From Diadema setosum (lineage: Eukaryota > Echinodermata > Echinoidea > Diadematoida > Diadematidae): a stretch of 64,000 nt of DNA. The notes below the pieces were generated by a model. The model was not told the origin of the DNA and searched no databases. It saw nothing but the letters and a program-made list of their open reading frames with translations. Location: positions 12,846,828 through 12,910,827 of the forward strand of contig CM067069.1 of the NCBI GenBank assembly GCA_033980235.1. Direction: 5' to 3'. Of this stretch, positions 23,430-35,803 are shown in pieces. The position numbers and the translations under genes are program-made. How positions within the stretch are numbered: the first letter of the stretch is position 1; each line of letters begins with the position of its first letter.

Positions 23430-23690
23430 TCTGAGGGTCCCATATCGTACAAGCTTGGCTTTTTAGTGGGACCCTCCATTTCCATTCTCATCCTTGTGCT
23501 ATGCATAATACCTTAAAAATGCAATTATGTTGTTACTCACGATCACATGTATTTTGTTAATTTACGTTTCTTTTGAAATTATTACAAATATGTTCTGTTA
23601 ATGCATTGTATATAATTTTCCCTGTTTATTTAATGGGAATGAAAACAAAGTTGAAAGCTGAAAGTAAAAGTTGAACATTCCGATTTTATG
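23430..23690 (+). mobile_element. LINE 3'-UTR-like fragment
   Basis: Contains TACAAGCTTGGCTTTTTAG and GGGACCCTCCATTTCCATTC, ending in an A-rich tail (GAAAACAAAGTTGAAAGC). The same opening occurs at 59070, and a reverse piece lies at 33826-33870. Confidence 0.5.
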
Positions 23691-25203
23691 TTCCGATACC
23701 AGCATTAAGTGAAAACTCGCGCATTTTGAGATGAAATGTACTGAATTGAAAAGCAAAGCGTGAAAGGAACAATGGGGATTAAAACTGACAATGATTATGA
23801 TTTTTTTTTGAATAAAATGGAATTCAATTACTTTTGTTTTTATTCTCTAATCAGCATGATAATATAGTACTATTCGAATTGGAGTCACTTCTGCTTATGT
23901 CAATGTCTGTGTAATCAGTGCGAACGTGTGAGTAGGCATTGGTAGGTAATAATGTTTACAGGGCGGAGCTGTCCTATGGGGATATTCGTTGAAACATAAA
24001 CTGGTATATATATATATATTTCTCTATTATTTAGATGGCAGATCATATGTGATCATCTTTCTCTTGCTACCATTAAAGATTTAATCAGGTCGTTAAGTTT
24101 TGAATCGAGTTACAATTAGTGAATGTTATGAATTAGTGCTTCCTTCTCAGTATAAGTAGCAACTGACAACGCCTATTATTACCTTGACACAATTATCAAC
24201 GGGAAAATGCCACATGGTAAAATGCCTTGCTATAATTCTGCCTGTGCAATGAAAACAAACTTTAAAAAAAAGGAGAAAGAAAAAGAAATCAAAGTGAACA
24301 TTCAGATCACATGAATTACTTCATTTAAAAAGTCAGGCGACCGTTGTTTGTGATCAGTGTCACGTCTATCTTATTTGGTTTATTCCAAATCCCTTCTTCC
24401 GTCATGTAATACTAGCATCAATTGGGAAATTTCTGAAAGCCTAATCATGCTAATAGTCCTGATCGTCATAGTAATGGGAATATTTGATTCATGTATCCCA
24501 TAGTCACGTGAAGTCAATCATTCATGTTCATGTCTCGACAAGATGTGATCAGGCTTCCGATATCTGACACGGGGCCATGATACGGTAATTATTCACACCG
24601 ACTGTACATACTTCCATCTATGTTGCCGATAAAGAGAAATGACACCCGAACATGTTGTTTCATGGCACTGGAGTTTCTATCCCATGACTCTTGAATACGA
24701 AATTAGGAAATAATTATTGGAAACTGAAAATTACTTTAAAGTGAAGCCTTTAGAAAGTCGTTACAACATTACATCTTCCCCATACTTTTCCCTCATACAA
24801 GCGGAATCGTTCCCTATCTTTTTTTTTTCTGTCGTGTGACCAGGATTTATAGATGTTTATGTGGAAACAGCTGACTTCCTTCAGAAGAAAATTGACATCA
24901 TTTCATACCCCGCTTATTAATGGTGCGGAGGCAAGACTACCATGTGCGCTTTTTTTTATCCTTATAGCTAAAAGAACCAATGCCAATTCTTATTCAGTAT
25001 GTATAATGGTATCATTTTGAATCTTCAGAAAAATAAATCGATGCATGCTGTTATTCGTGTATTATGTCTCACTGAACATCGTATTGTTTGATTAGTCATG
25101 CTGTTTGATTAGTATTAATGATTGGTGGAAAGACATCAGAACTACACAGACAAAAAAAAAACCACTTATGGTACTTTAATATAGTGACAGGAGAAGCCGC
25201 AGA
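23691..25203. other. Unassigned intergenic sequence
   Basis: No gene, RNA or bounded repeat was recognised. A short (TA)n lies at 24004-24019. Confidence 0.35.
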
Positions 25204-25599
25204 TTAAAGGGATGGTATCGTATTGGTGGAGACTAGGGGATTGGGCTTTTAACTTTTCGCGAGATACCAAGAAACCACTTATGAAATAATAAAGAGCATA
25301 CAATTTTAAGAGGAATTCAAAGTTTTTTAGATGAAAATCGGTTTTTGCAATGGCTGAGACATCCAAAAACAAAGTACAATCAAAGCGATCGTAACAAAAG
25401 GTGGATCCCACCTTTTACTAGGATCGCTCTGTTTTTGGATATTTCAGCAATTTCAAAACCAATTTTAATCAAATAAACGTTGAATCTCTCCCTGGAATTA
25501 CATGCTCTTTCACATTTCATAAGAGGTTTCTCATTATCTCGCCAAAGAATGTTAGAAACCTGAAGTTAGGTCTCAACCAAAACTATACAATCCCTTTAA
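25204..25599 (+). mobile_element. TTAA-flanked MITE, family A copy 5
   Basis: TTAA (25204-25207), AGGGATGGTATCGTATTGG at the left, ACTATACAATCCCT at the right, TTAA (25596-25599). The 81-codon minus-strand frame inside is incidental. Confidence 0.8.
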
Positions 25600-25611
25600 A
25601 AAGGTAGAATT

Positions 25612-25975
25612 TGGCGAGGTGAATCAGTCAGATATAGCGTATATGCCTTGCACTTAAATGGCTAGGGTTCGAAGCCTAGTGGGTTTTCTTGAGTGTCATC
25701 TCCTCTAGTAAGAGGCGATTAAGCACTCTGTCCCACCGACATAAAATAGAGGTTCTGTGTGTGAGAGAGTCACGATTCATGTACGTAAAAGATAACGCTT
25801 CATTCATTATTTGCAAAGAGCAGGGTATATAATTACCCGGTAAAAGGGTTCGCCCAACAACCGAGGCCTATACATGATACGTACAATACCGGTTCCCATG
25901 GAATACCAGCAGCACTTTTGTAGCGAATATGGGTTATAGCAAGCCATCTTGTCTTATATCTTGACAAAAAAAGAA
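25612..25975 (+). mobile_element. tRNA-derived SINE
   Basis: The 5' part is tRNA-like: GAATCAGTCAGATATAGCG in the A-box region, GCCTTGCAC at the anticodon-loop position, and GGTTCGAAGCC as B-box with flanking GGCTAG/CTAG pairing (25663-25682). The body has the conserved SINE segment CACGATTCATGTACGTAAAAGA...GCAAAGAGCAGGG known from echinoderm tRNA-SINEs. It lies only about 10 bp after a family A element. It is not a functional tRNA because the acceptor stem and A-box are degenerate. Confidence 0.7.
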
Positions 25976-26227
25976 AAAAGAAACTATTTATTTCTTCCCT
26001 TATTTACTCATATATCTATCTATGTATCAATCAGTCAATTAATTAATTAGTTAATCAATTCACTCACCTATTCATTTATTCATTCAACCATCCATCCATC
26101 CGTCCATCCTTCTTTCCATCCATTCTTTATCCATTTATTCGTTTCAGCAAATAAAAATTTGTAAATTACTGAAGTCACGGAAATTTAAAGCTTCGCTTGT
26201 TATCATCCAATAGTGGTATTAGTGGAC

Positions 26228-26490
26228 AATTTATTTTGGTTTGGTTTGGTTTGGTTTATTTCTGCATTTCCTTTCTCCAAATATTATAACAAATGAAAAC
26301 AAAGTGATACAGAGTATGCAAAAAAGGAGAGTATAACATAGAAATCAATATGATAAATGTCAATTTCGTAACAACATCAGTCTGTAATAACATATGAATC
26401 AAAGCAACATGTTAAGGCATACTATATTAATATATGATCAAAGGAGAAATTAATACAGGGGACCGTCATCATAATCAGAGCTTGACGGGG
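26228..26490 (-). mobile_element. LINE 3'-end-like fragment, minus strand
   Basis: (TTTGG)n tandem at 26237-26259, then TTTATTTCTGCATTTCC, and GGGGACCGTCATCATAATC at the far side, parallel to 12755-13020. Confidence 0.5.
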
Positions 26491-26858
26491 ATGAGGCCCT
26501 ATCTTAAATATAGCACCAATAAACCTACATATAAAACTCTTAATCTTAACGTTATACACCAAACACATTTTGCTTTAAGAAAAAAAAAAACAGCAACAAG
26601 AACAACGGAAAAGAAAAAAAAAAGAATTAATGAAGCCATGTTTATAGATCTGTTCCTATATGTCAATTTCAGTCTCCCGAAGAGTATTATATACATACAT
26701 GTGCAGAACATATGCGGCACCGGTAGCAAACAAAATGCAATAAATCCATAGCTATACAACAATTCAAATCTGCACATGGGAAAGACAGCTAGACTGATGA
26801 TGTAAAAAGCAATAACCAAGATCAGCATTGTATAACGTAGACTGCCAGCAGCTGCAAA

Positions 26859-26889
<31 letters not shown>

Positions 26890-27571
26890 TCTGACCTTGA
26901 ATAAATTTACTAGAACGAGCATCAAGTATATTTTGATGAGATACAATACTCTTAATGATATAACATGCACTCAGAAATCTATACACCAATTCAAAGGAAA
27001 TACAGGATATTGATGTTCGACATAGGGACGTAGATGCTTGTGCGTATCCAAACATTATGTATAGTGTGTGAAACATGAACGTCAGTCTGTAAAAGCATGT
27101 TCCGGTGTCATATATGTTAATGCAATAACTAAAGAGTACCCGGTAGGCTATTTTTCATTATTATATGTTCGCAAGGGTTATTAAAGAAAATTACGTAATA
27201 TAATGCTAAAGCGATCGAGGGTAATTCTATGATGTATCATTTCTGGCACAAAATACATCTGAAATCAGAGGAGAACACAGAAATTAAGAATCATGCAATT
27301 TTGCTTAGGTTAGAAACAGCCATTGAATACCAATTCACAGAGAGATCTAAAATATTTCATTAATTGTCAAGAATTACCAACAAGAAGAAGAGAAGAAGAA
27401 GAAGAAAAAAAAATCATAGTTACCGGTATTTTCAGTCTATACTGCTTGTGAAATATTAGATCATTGTTTTTATCATCAATCTTTTATCGCCAATTCATAT
27501 CTTGAACTCGGATAATGACTCTCTTTCCATTTTTATCTCAATCTTTCTTTGTTTCCGTCCCTCCATAATGT

Positions 27572-27627
<56 letters not shown>

Positions 27628-28679
27628 TGAAATGTTCAACATGATGTTATAAATGCAGGTAAACAATGAAATAATCATACCAGTTTAAAGAAATATTAAT
27701 GCCAGCTTAGGGAAATATTTCTCTCAGGTTAAAGAAATGTTCATGCCAGTTTAAAGAAATAATTGCTACGCAAATGATAGTGACATAAATTAAAATGTAG
27801 ATTTCGCTGTTGCTCTTGGCCAGTGATCTGTTAGTTTTAGGAGAAGTGAACATAATGGATTCTGAAAACGTCAAAGAGTGACGGAGTCAATAGATTGATG
27901 GAGTGGAAACCGGTGGAAACAAGTCTTTTGCGAGGGTTGAAACCTATAGCTATAGGCCTAGTTTGTTTTATAATTTTATAACTAATTTCTCATGTAAGTA
28001 CACATAGTTCATAATCATTTGAATGTTGACGCGAGATGTCTACGATTTTGAGCCATTGCCATTAATGAAATCTTTATGTTTTTGTATTAAAACTGATCAA
28101 GAAGCATTAATGGGTAAAATATAAGCATAATTTTGTGTAAAACTTGCATTGTCTGTATGTGGGACTAATATGGGTACTATACTGACAAGAATAAGCATAA
28201 CTGCTTGCACCCACACCCCTCCCCAATCCCTACCTCCACGACAAGTACACGCAAAACATATACCATCATATAGGCAACATGCGACCTGATAAAACAAGGT
28301 TGAGGGTGAGGGTATTTTGCCCAGCAAGTCCATTGCATTCTTGCGTTTGAAAGCTTCCGGCAGTAATTTGCTGGTAAGTTAACTCCGACGGAATGTAAGG
28401 GCAAGAGAAAGACTGAAAAAAAAAAAGAGCGAGCAAGAACAGTATAGGCAGATATGGTAAAGAAGAGCAAGAACACGTAAGTCCTACAGTCAAATATAGT
28501 TATAAAACCAAGCAAACCAAGCCAACTATTCAACGAAACAGTTGTGTGTGAGTGTTTGTGTTTGTGTATGGATATTGATTGTGTGTTGTTGTTGTTGGTT
28601 TTTTTTTCTCTCTCTCTTTTCTCCCCTTTGGGATTGAGATGGGAAGGGTTACTATAGTTCGAGCGTGTATGCAATTCTT

Positions 28680-28712
<33 letters not shown>

Positions 28713-29079
28713 CAATACATTTATAAGGCGCTTAAAACAGATGTTTCTAAGCGCACATCGCAATTCTTGCAATGTGTATGGAGAGTATAATGTAATGTGC
28801 TAGGTAAGGTCTGTACACGAACATGCGTGTATCTAAGACAATAATGAGAGAAAGAATTCAAGTATACCAATATGGATTTTTTTTTTCCTTTTAAGCATAA
28901 TCTGGGTCTTCATTGCTTTCGTGGAACTCCGCGACTGAACTCAAGGAGGTGCAGGACACGCCTATGAAGACGAAGGTCTTTAGGATACTTGAAGATCTTC
29001 CAGAACAGCGGATATTCCACTCAATTTTACAGTTAATGCACGGTATAATAGTTACACCTGTCCATATACCAATCAATCA

Positions 29080-29134
<55 letters not shown>

Positions 29135-29986
29135 TGCGTCTCTTCAAAATAGTTTCACCTCCGTGAAACAAACGTGACGGAATATCACAAATATTACAAA
29201 TAACATCTGAAAACTATCATATTGTATATTGAATAAGATATTTGTGTTGGAGGGAAGTGTTACAGTATAGAGTCTATTCTATCAGCTGTAAAAACTGTTG
29301 TAAAATCAAAACAACTGTTAAAAAGTTGTAAAGAAACATATATAACGCCCGCCGGTTTCCTAACACGGTTTCTTAACACATAATTATCGTTGCTTATCTA
29401 ATTTTACTACACAGAAGCTACTCTTATAAAAAGTAATGTGTATACAAGAATTAGTAGATATAAGAAACTGTGTGTTTACACAACATATGGAGACACCCCC
29501 CCTCCAAAAAAAAAAAAAAAAATCGATACTGTTATGACATCAGTGACCGTGGGAAGGATACCAAAAGTCTTACGTCGATCTGCCTCTGACACACGTGACA
29601 AGAAATTGTGTAACCATGGTGCCAGACGTGGGGCAGAATTACAAGAAAAAGATGGTAGTAGGGATCACTGTACACCAAAGCTTGACTGTATCTGGACTAT
29701 CAATCAATCATTGACCTTACTTTTCATCCCACCCCACGCCTCCCCCCTCCCCCCCCCCCCAAAAAAAAAGACCTACATCAAACCAACTTTTCTTTTAGTG
29801 ATCCTTCAGCAATACATATATCAATATTACATGAAATCAGTTCACTTTTGCATTAAACTCAAGGTAAGGTTCGTAGCGTTTTAGACTAGACAATACCGTC
29901 TGCTTCCCGTCATCAGAAGACCGTAGTCTTATAGTTTATTTCGTTGCTTAGAGGGAACTACTAGTACTACAAGAGTTAAAATTCAT
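26491..29986. other. Intergenic DNA with microsatellites
   Basis: Contains (TA)n at 26868-26891, (GT)n at 27571-27626, (TAA)n at 28680-28711, (TA)n at 29083-29131, C7-T-CC-A17 at 29496-29522 and C12-A9 at 29749-29769. Open frames up to 165 codons overlap each other across low-complexity sequence. None has a family signature or splice support. Confidence 0.4.
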
Positions 29987-30349
29987 TTAAAGCCACTGTT
30001 TACCATTGGGAGCAGTGATTAAAAAAGACATGTTGAGTTATCACATTTGAGGCATATGGTGTAGGTCAGTTGTATCACAAAAAACCCTACCATTGCAATA
30101 AAGCCTAAAACATAAAGAGATATCACAATTTTTCTCAATAAACCGTAACTGTAGACGGTTTATTCTAGAAGCAATTTTTTTTAAACCATTGTTCACTTTC
30201 TGTGTATTTCACAATACTTGACACTGACTATACTGATCAACATATTTACATGGGTTGTTCCTCTCCTTGAGTTAAATTTTAAAACTAATTTGAAGCACTA
30301 AAGCGAGGTTTTGTTTCATCTGCAATTTAATGATAGATAATGTCTTTAA
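29987..30349 (+). mobile_element. TTAA-flanked MITE, family D copy 1
   Basis: TTAA at 29987-29990 and 30346-30349. It matches the reverse complement of 35859-36214 along its length: GGAGCAGTGATT, then GGCATATG.TGTAGGTC, then CAATAAACCGTAA.TGTAGACGG, then GATGAAACAAAA. Non-coding. Confidence 0.75.
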
Positions 30350-31140
30350 AGGCGAAAGTATGCCCTGAAACACTTGGGTTCCATTTATAGTCGGCCAATT
30401 GGCAACCTGATCATGTGCAATATCAACTGTTCTCTGCGGTTGTGGGTACTTTAAGAGTGAACTCTCATTGTTACACGATAGAGCATTTGCTATTTAACAG
30501 CAGAACGACGTAATATACGATCCGGCAGTATACGACCGTGAATATCTGGATCCTGTAATATTTTCACTTTCTGAATTGCTACTGCATGACTTGTGTCCTT
30601 TTTTTTTTTCTCATAGAGACGGGACCTTGCGCTGAGCAATGCTAAGCAAGATATATGGTTGAGGGAAAGTTATGATTATGCAGTCATATGGCCACATTCA
30701 CCGTAACTAATAATTAACGCCAACATCTGAAAGAACAAGAAAATGTGCACGAGCACTATGTGGCAACACATCTGCCAGCTGTACATCACATGCACAAACA
30801 CGTTGTTATTGCATAAATTTTTAGTTCCTTAAGAATTCGCCATGATATCATACAACTTTGAAAACGAAAAGAATAGTCAGGAGACAAAGTGAGTTGGAAA
30901 AACGAAATTATGTTTCACGCGATTGAACGGGAAAAGAAAATCCGGCTTCTTGGATACTACAATCATGATTGCAATATTTTAGTGTGTTGGGTCAAATTAT
31001 GTCTGACACTTAAACGAGGAGAAAATGACACGGTAAGAATTTTGGTATTCCCCGCACGAGACTGTGACGGAAAAATCCAAGTAACTCTAGATAAGCCGTT
31101 GTACATGCGGTAGTATGAGGGCAGCAGTCCAAAGAACATG
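30350..31140. other. Upstream flank of pks1
   Basis: No gene was recognised; the 74-codon frame at 30889-31113 has no family signature. A poly-T lies at 30600-30610. Distal pks1 control elements may lie here but cannot be identified by eye. Confidence 0.4.
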
Positions 31141-31153
31141 TAACGCTTTGTGA

Positions 31154-31395
31154 TGAATATTCATTGCCACGGCGCCGCTTTCCTCAATGAAACCAACCAG
31201 CACAAAAACAAAATCCCAAAGTTACTGTATGTCAGATGCACACGCCAGTGAGCTTCCACTTGGTTTCAGAAAGCCGCCTTTTGATTGGACCACACACTTC
31301 CCATTTCCCGGGATTAAGGAGTGCCGTCGTGAATATTCATGAGCTATTCACTGCTCCTTGCTCTCATCTTTGGGTGGAAACTGGAATATAAAAGG
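31154..31395 (+). promoter_or_regulatory. pks1: pks1 core and proximal promoter
   Basis: A good TATA box, TATAAAAGG, lies at 31387-31395, and an inverted CCAAT box (ATTGG, 31284-31288) about 100 bp upstream. An identical palindromic motif TGAATATTCAT occurs twice, at 31154-31164 and 31330-31340, once on each side of the CCAAT box. Transcription would start near 31417 by TATA spacing. In sea urchins, pks1 is expressed in pigment cells under Gcm and GATA control; no clear Gcm octamer is seen in this block. Confidence 0.6.
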
Positions 31396-31416
31396 GGCTG
31401 TAGAACGCTGAAGCAA

Positions 31417-31574
31417 GAGTCGTCTTGAATATCTTTGCTTGGACCAAGCTAGGACCATCACTCTTTTCCGTTTCTGATCCCAGTATTGGATTCCAGTGGT
31501 GAGTTCCCGTTCTCGGTGCTTGAAAGACCAGAACCAGGCCACTCCCGGAGATACAGAAGCGGACGACGCACACA
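31417..31574 (+). other. pks1: pks1 exon 1, non-coding 5' UTR
   Basis: Inferred from the TATA box and a GTAAGT donor at 31575-31580. A second strong donor, GTGAGT, at 31499-31504 would give a shorter exon. Spliced to exon 2, the pks1 frame extends upstream without an ATG to an in-frame TGA at 31475-31477. This UTR also has no upstream ATG in any frame. Both points support initiation in exon 2. Confidence 0.55.
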
Positions 31575-34500
31575 GTAAGTTATTCTTTCTCAATCTTTCT
31601 AGCATTTTTTTTTTTTTTAATTTTGAGTGTTAAATCGTCAGTTGATTTTTTTTTTCTTTTGCATCCCTTCGGTATTTACTATTAATCATTAGTTTGCTGG
31701 CGTTTGTTGGAATGTTATGGGAACAAAATAATTCAAAGGTTGTTTGAATAAGCTAACCAAAACTAATATGAATATTTGGCATTGTATGTAATTCTTTAAT
31801 CGCCTCGGACTGGTTTCTTCATTGTTTTTCATTTTTATTGCTTTCAGGAAAGTTTTGAGAATATTTTAAAAACGAAGATACTTTTCTGTTGGTCTGAATA
31901 CGCTTGAGGAATTCCTAGTATCAGTTCAATTCACTTCAACTTATTTCATTCATTTTATTTCAAGTCAGTTCAGTTCAGTTATCAATCTAGAGGGGTAACC
32001 TTAATGATACACTCAGCTTTATCCAAAATGTCCTCACGTACGAATGTCATTAGTACATGTACCCGCATCTGTGTTCAGGTAGGGCAAACAAGAAACTGCT
32101 ACATGCAAACTTTTCGTTTTGAAATTGAATAACTAACCCCCCCCCCCAAAAAAAAAAAAAAATAATAATAATAATAATAAGACAAGACCCAGACGACAGG
32201 CTTGATTAGAATTATTGACGTCTAGTGTCATGTAGGTATTAACCAGATCATAAGATTGTGATCTGGAGTTCTCTGGATAGCAAGACCAAGGACTCATGAG
32301 ACGATCTGAGGAAGGAGCAATGTAAAACTGAAACGGTGAAAAGCCTTCACCGCGTATTGATTTTCTTTAATTTCTTCGTTTTTTTTTTCGGGTTTTTTCT
32401 TTTTGTATATAGGCCTACATTTCTCTCTTTTGTACAAGAAAGTGATGTTTTGAAATTGGGTATCTTTCTTTTCTTTTTTTTTTCATTTTTGCTTTGCTTG
32501 CTTTTGATCTATTTTTTAAAAATGAAAAAAAAAAAACACATGTCGTTAGGTCAGGAAGGTACAAAATATCGTGGCTGCTCCTTGGCTTCGTATCGGTAAA
32601 GTTCATAGATAAAAAGATGTAAATAAATCATAGGGGTAGGAGTAGTAGATAAATATTCATATTTATCAATAATATGTGATATCCAGGGTATTTTTAGCCG
32701 TTTTTTCCGAATTTCTTGTCCACTAAGTATTTAATAATCCATCCACTTCAAGTATAATAACCCATCTTGATCTGCACATTTTCTTGTCTAATGTTGATAC
32801 ATGTCGACTGCTCTTATGATTTGACGGAACACCTTATACCTATTCCATCTAATAGTTTCACATATATCTATGTATGTAATCATCAAATATATTTTGCATA
32901 GTTTATCATGTATATCATGTGATTTTACATATCCTGTATAATTTTATAACATGTGATGTAAGGCACACGATTGAATTTATTCGCATTGAACAGCGTCTTA
33001 AAAATACTATTTTAGAATGAGCTGGTGGACCCACCCATTTTTTTTTTTTAATACTCTGAAATTCTTCGGGGTCGTTGGATATTGTTTTCAATATTTCTAT
33101 GGTTGACAGTTCCAAAGTTAAAAACGTTGTGACCTGTTTAAGTGTCGATTGGTATCGCGTTTATAGTGTGAAAACAAAAGATATTTCCTGAGGGATCGAA
33201 ACATCTTTAGTCAGCCCATCGAAACCAGCTCTGTGGTTATCAATTCATCCCGTGATAAAATGTCAATTATCGCCATATCCTTGTTTCTTGTGCCTTTTTT
33301 GCGCAAGTTCACACCGAATAGCTGATCGAGCGGGACATTCCCCGAACAAACTACAGCATGATTAAAATGAAAGTAATTGTGTCATTGATTTGCCATCGCT
33401 GGTTCGTCGTCTGACCAAAGAGCTATAAGGGGGTATCTCACCGAACGGTGAATGTTTGCGAACGTAGAAAATCTTAGGTTTCTTCAGAATTCGTAAACAG
33501 GGGTAATCAAAAGTTCGTAAACAGTTGCAATCAAATTCGCAAACATATTTTTTCCGTGTCTCAAAGAAATTTTGAACATGTTCAAAATATTGAGACATCA
33601 TCCGCTTCACGAACAAGGAACAAATTGAACAATAAATTAAATAAAAGAGTAAAAATCTTAAAGAATGTTCAATACAGATACTTTCATCTTAATTCCAACC
33701 AACTTTCAAACGAAAAGTTAGAAGTAAATGGAGAGAGGCCGTGTAAACAACACACGCAATGTGTATACTCTATATCGCAAGCATTTTTTTTTTGCATTTT
33801 TTTTTTTTCAATTTTATACAAATTACATGTAGTAAAGGATGGGAATGGAAATGGAGGGTCCCATTAAAAACCTGCCAACAACGCAACTCAATGGTGTAAC
33901 TCGGTTTCTAACCTGCACTTGTCATGCTGGTTCGTGACTTTTTTTTTTCAACGCGTATCCGGTTCATATCATTAGTGGCTTGGGTTGCTAGGTGCTCTCC
34001 CATAGATCAATAATTCTATAGAGAAAGTAATAAGGCAAACTAAACCAAGTCTATGAGTATCACGAGTTGTCGACCCAAATGTACATTACTATTTTGTACA
34101 TTTTTCTCTTCCTGTCTGTTTGTTTTGTACGTGTCTGTCTGACTGTCTGTCTCCCTCCGAGTATATGTTTGTGTGTGCGGGTCTATGTTCCTTGGGTATC
34201 CAATAGTATATGTCTGTTCCTTTTTTTCGCCCGATCTTCATAAATGGTCAGAAAATAGGAACATGTTTTGTTTGGAGTGGTGTCACGTTTTCTAGGATGA
34301 GTTCAACGAGGGGCAAAAGATATAAAGTTGTTTAACTGCCCCCTCTTTTCCGGTCGCAAGAATTCTCCAGACTAAAAAAAAAAAGTGATGATGATTTAAA
34401 TCAAAAATGTAAAAGTGACGGCACCCTCTCCATAATGACGGTTCCGCTTCCCTTGCCCGAGTGGAAAGATTGACAAGCAGAATGTCATAACTGACGTAAA

Positions 34501-35686
34501 CTTGATTCGCACACGACCTGTTCACGTTGACTGAAAGCTGCCCCCACAGAGGGAGAAAATAGATAGTGGAGGGAACAGGCATATTCATCTCTTTCTTCTT
34601 CTTTTTTTTTTCTCTCTCTCTATCGTTTGAGGCATAAATACCAGCACCCTGTTACATGAGCCATTCCCCGGAAACGTCTCTTCAAAGACCAAGAGAATGC
34701 CTGTTGCTGTTGTTGTTTTTCTTTTCTTTTTCTTTTTTTTTTGCTTAATGTACATAGAAAATAATTATTTAAAGGTTACAATAAAGTTAAAATACCATAA
34801 TATGGTGAAATTATACGGGTATAGTTTGCGAGACATACTGGTTCCTCCGGGCCAGGGATCGCTTACACAAGATGCTGGTGCCAACAAATTTGAGCATTCC
34901 TCGGATATCTTCAATGACGGTAAAGGGTAGTGGGCGTATTCCCGAGTCGTCTATTTCATGTGGTGTCGCATCATTATCTTCTGGATGTGAGAATGGCTTA
35001 CAAACTCTGATGTGATATTGTTCTGTAATTTCCCGAAATAATGAATGCATAGCACCGTATAAAGAAGTGCATCTACAATGTTCCTTCCCATGCTCTATAT
35101 AGCGGATGATTTTAAAATAATCTGTGTAAAAGAAAGAAAGAAAAAACTATTTCCGTGCGAAGAGTCAAAAAAAAATGTGCACAGTTTCACACACATACCT
35201 ATGGGTTGTGAATTAACGTGGTACGAAGAGAGTTTATGTTGCGAAGCACATGCGCGCGCTCGTCCGCGCTCGTCCTTGTAGAATGTCAGCCTCTCAGGTA
35301 GAGAACGTCAATAGAAAAATAAGATAATTGACAAGGAGAAATAAAAAAAAAATCATCGCTGGTCTTCACGTTACAAAAGATATTAGGTCAATTTCGATAT
35401 TTTTTAATATCATTTTTTTTTTCACTTTTGTTAAGAAAATTATTATTTCTTGTCCATATGTGTAGTTTCTTGAGAAGCAATCAATATGATGTTAGCTTTA
35501 AGTGCATTCGTTTACATTTAGATTTCTCTAAGTTATGCATGCACATACATCAACAAATGTCAACTTAATATAGTGCTTTTTTTTTAGTTTTTGATAATGT
35601 AAATGGAATCTTAAGTGCTCCTTGAACGCTGAAAATAAAATGTTGAGATAAACAAATGTCTTTCTGTAATGACTTGTTCTTTGCAG
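31575..35686 (+). other. pks1: pks1 intron 1 (in the 5' UTR)
   Basis: 4.1 kb from GTAAGT to TTCTTTGCAG. It holds C11-A15 followed by (TAA)n at 32137-32180, a minus-strand piece of a LINE 3' UTR at 33826-33870, poly-T tracts, and a minus-strand open frame at 34811-35050. One ACCCGCAT octamer (Gcm-type) lies at 32061-32068, but the octamer also occurs elsewhere in the window. Confidence 0.5.
34811..35050 (-). pseudogene. Unrecognised open frame in pks1 intron 1
   Basis: 79 codons from ATG, open further upstream to about 35090. The composition looks protein-like, with mixed charged and hydrophobic residues (FREITEQYHIRVCKPFSH, then PFTVIEDIRGMLKF) rather than low-complexity. I do not recognise the family. 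It could be a fragment of a transposon protein, a retrocopied exon or chance. Confidence 0.25.
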
Positions 35687-35803
35687 TTCGTGGAGAAATC
35701 AGCATCAGCTCCGAAAACCAGGAAACAAAACGGCGCAGAAAAAACAAAATGGGAAGTAACAAAACAAGCTGGGGCTATTTCCCCATCGCTGTCGTGGGCA
35801 TCG
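35687..35803 (+). CDS. pks1: pks1 exon 2: start codon and first KS residues (coding from 35749)
   Basis: Acceptor TTCTTTGCAG ends at 35686; ATG at 35749 in a good context (AAAATGG); donor GTGAGT at 35804. It encodes 18 residues ending FPIAVVGIG, the first beta strand of the ketosynthase. Joining to exon 3 makes the standard VVGIG-(T)-RHAGG N-terminus, which confirms this short exon. The 62 nt before the ATG are open in frame but contain no other ATG. Confidence 0.85.

Noticed and set aside
25640..25690. Possible tRNA gene
   Set aside because: B-box is good but the acceptor stem and A-box do not form; the downstream SINE body explains it.
28177..28674. 165-codon minus-strand open frame
   Set aside because: Crosses low-complexity sequence (poly-Asn, Lys/Glu-rich, Thr/Asn) and overlaps frames on the same strand; no family signature.
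28891..29152. Overlapping frames on both strands (61 and 79 codons) ending in a TA repeat
   Set aside because: Both are open and protein-like for about 55 codons, but neither has splice sites or a recognisable family; left unannotated.
32061..32068. Gcm-type octamer ACCCGCAT in pks1 intron 1
   Set aside because: The same octamer or its complement also occurs near 5420, 10088, 10720 and 21885, so one site is not meaningful by itself.
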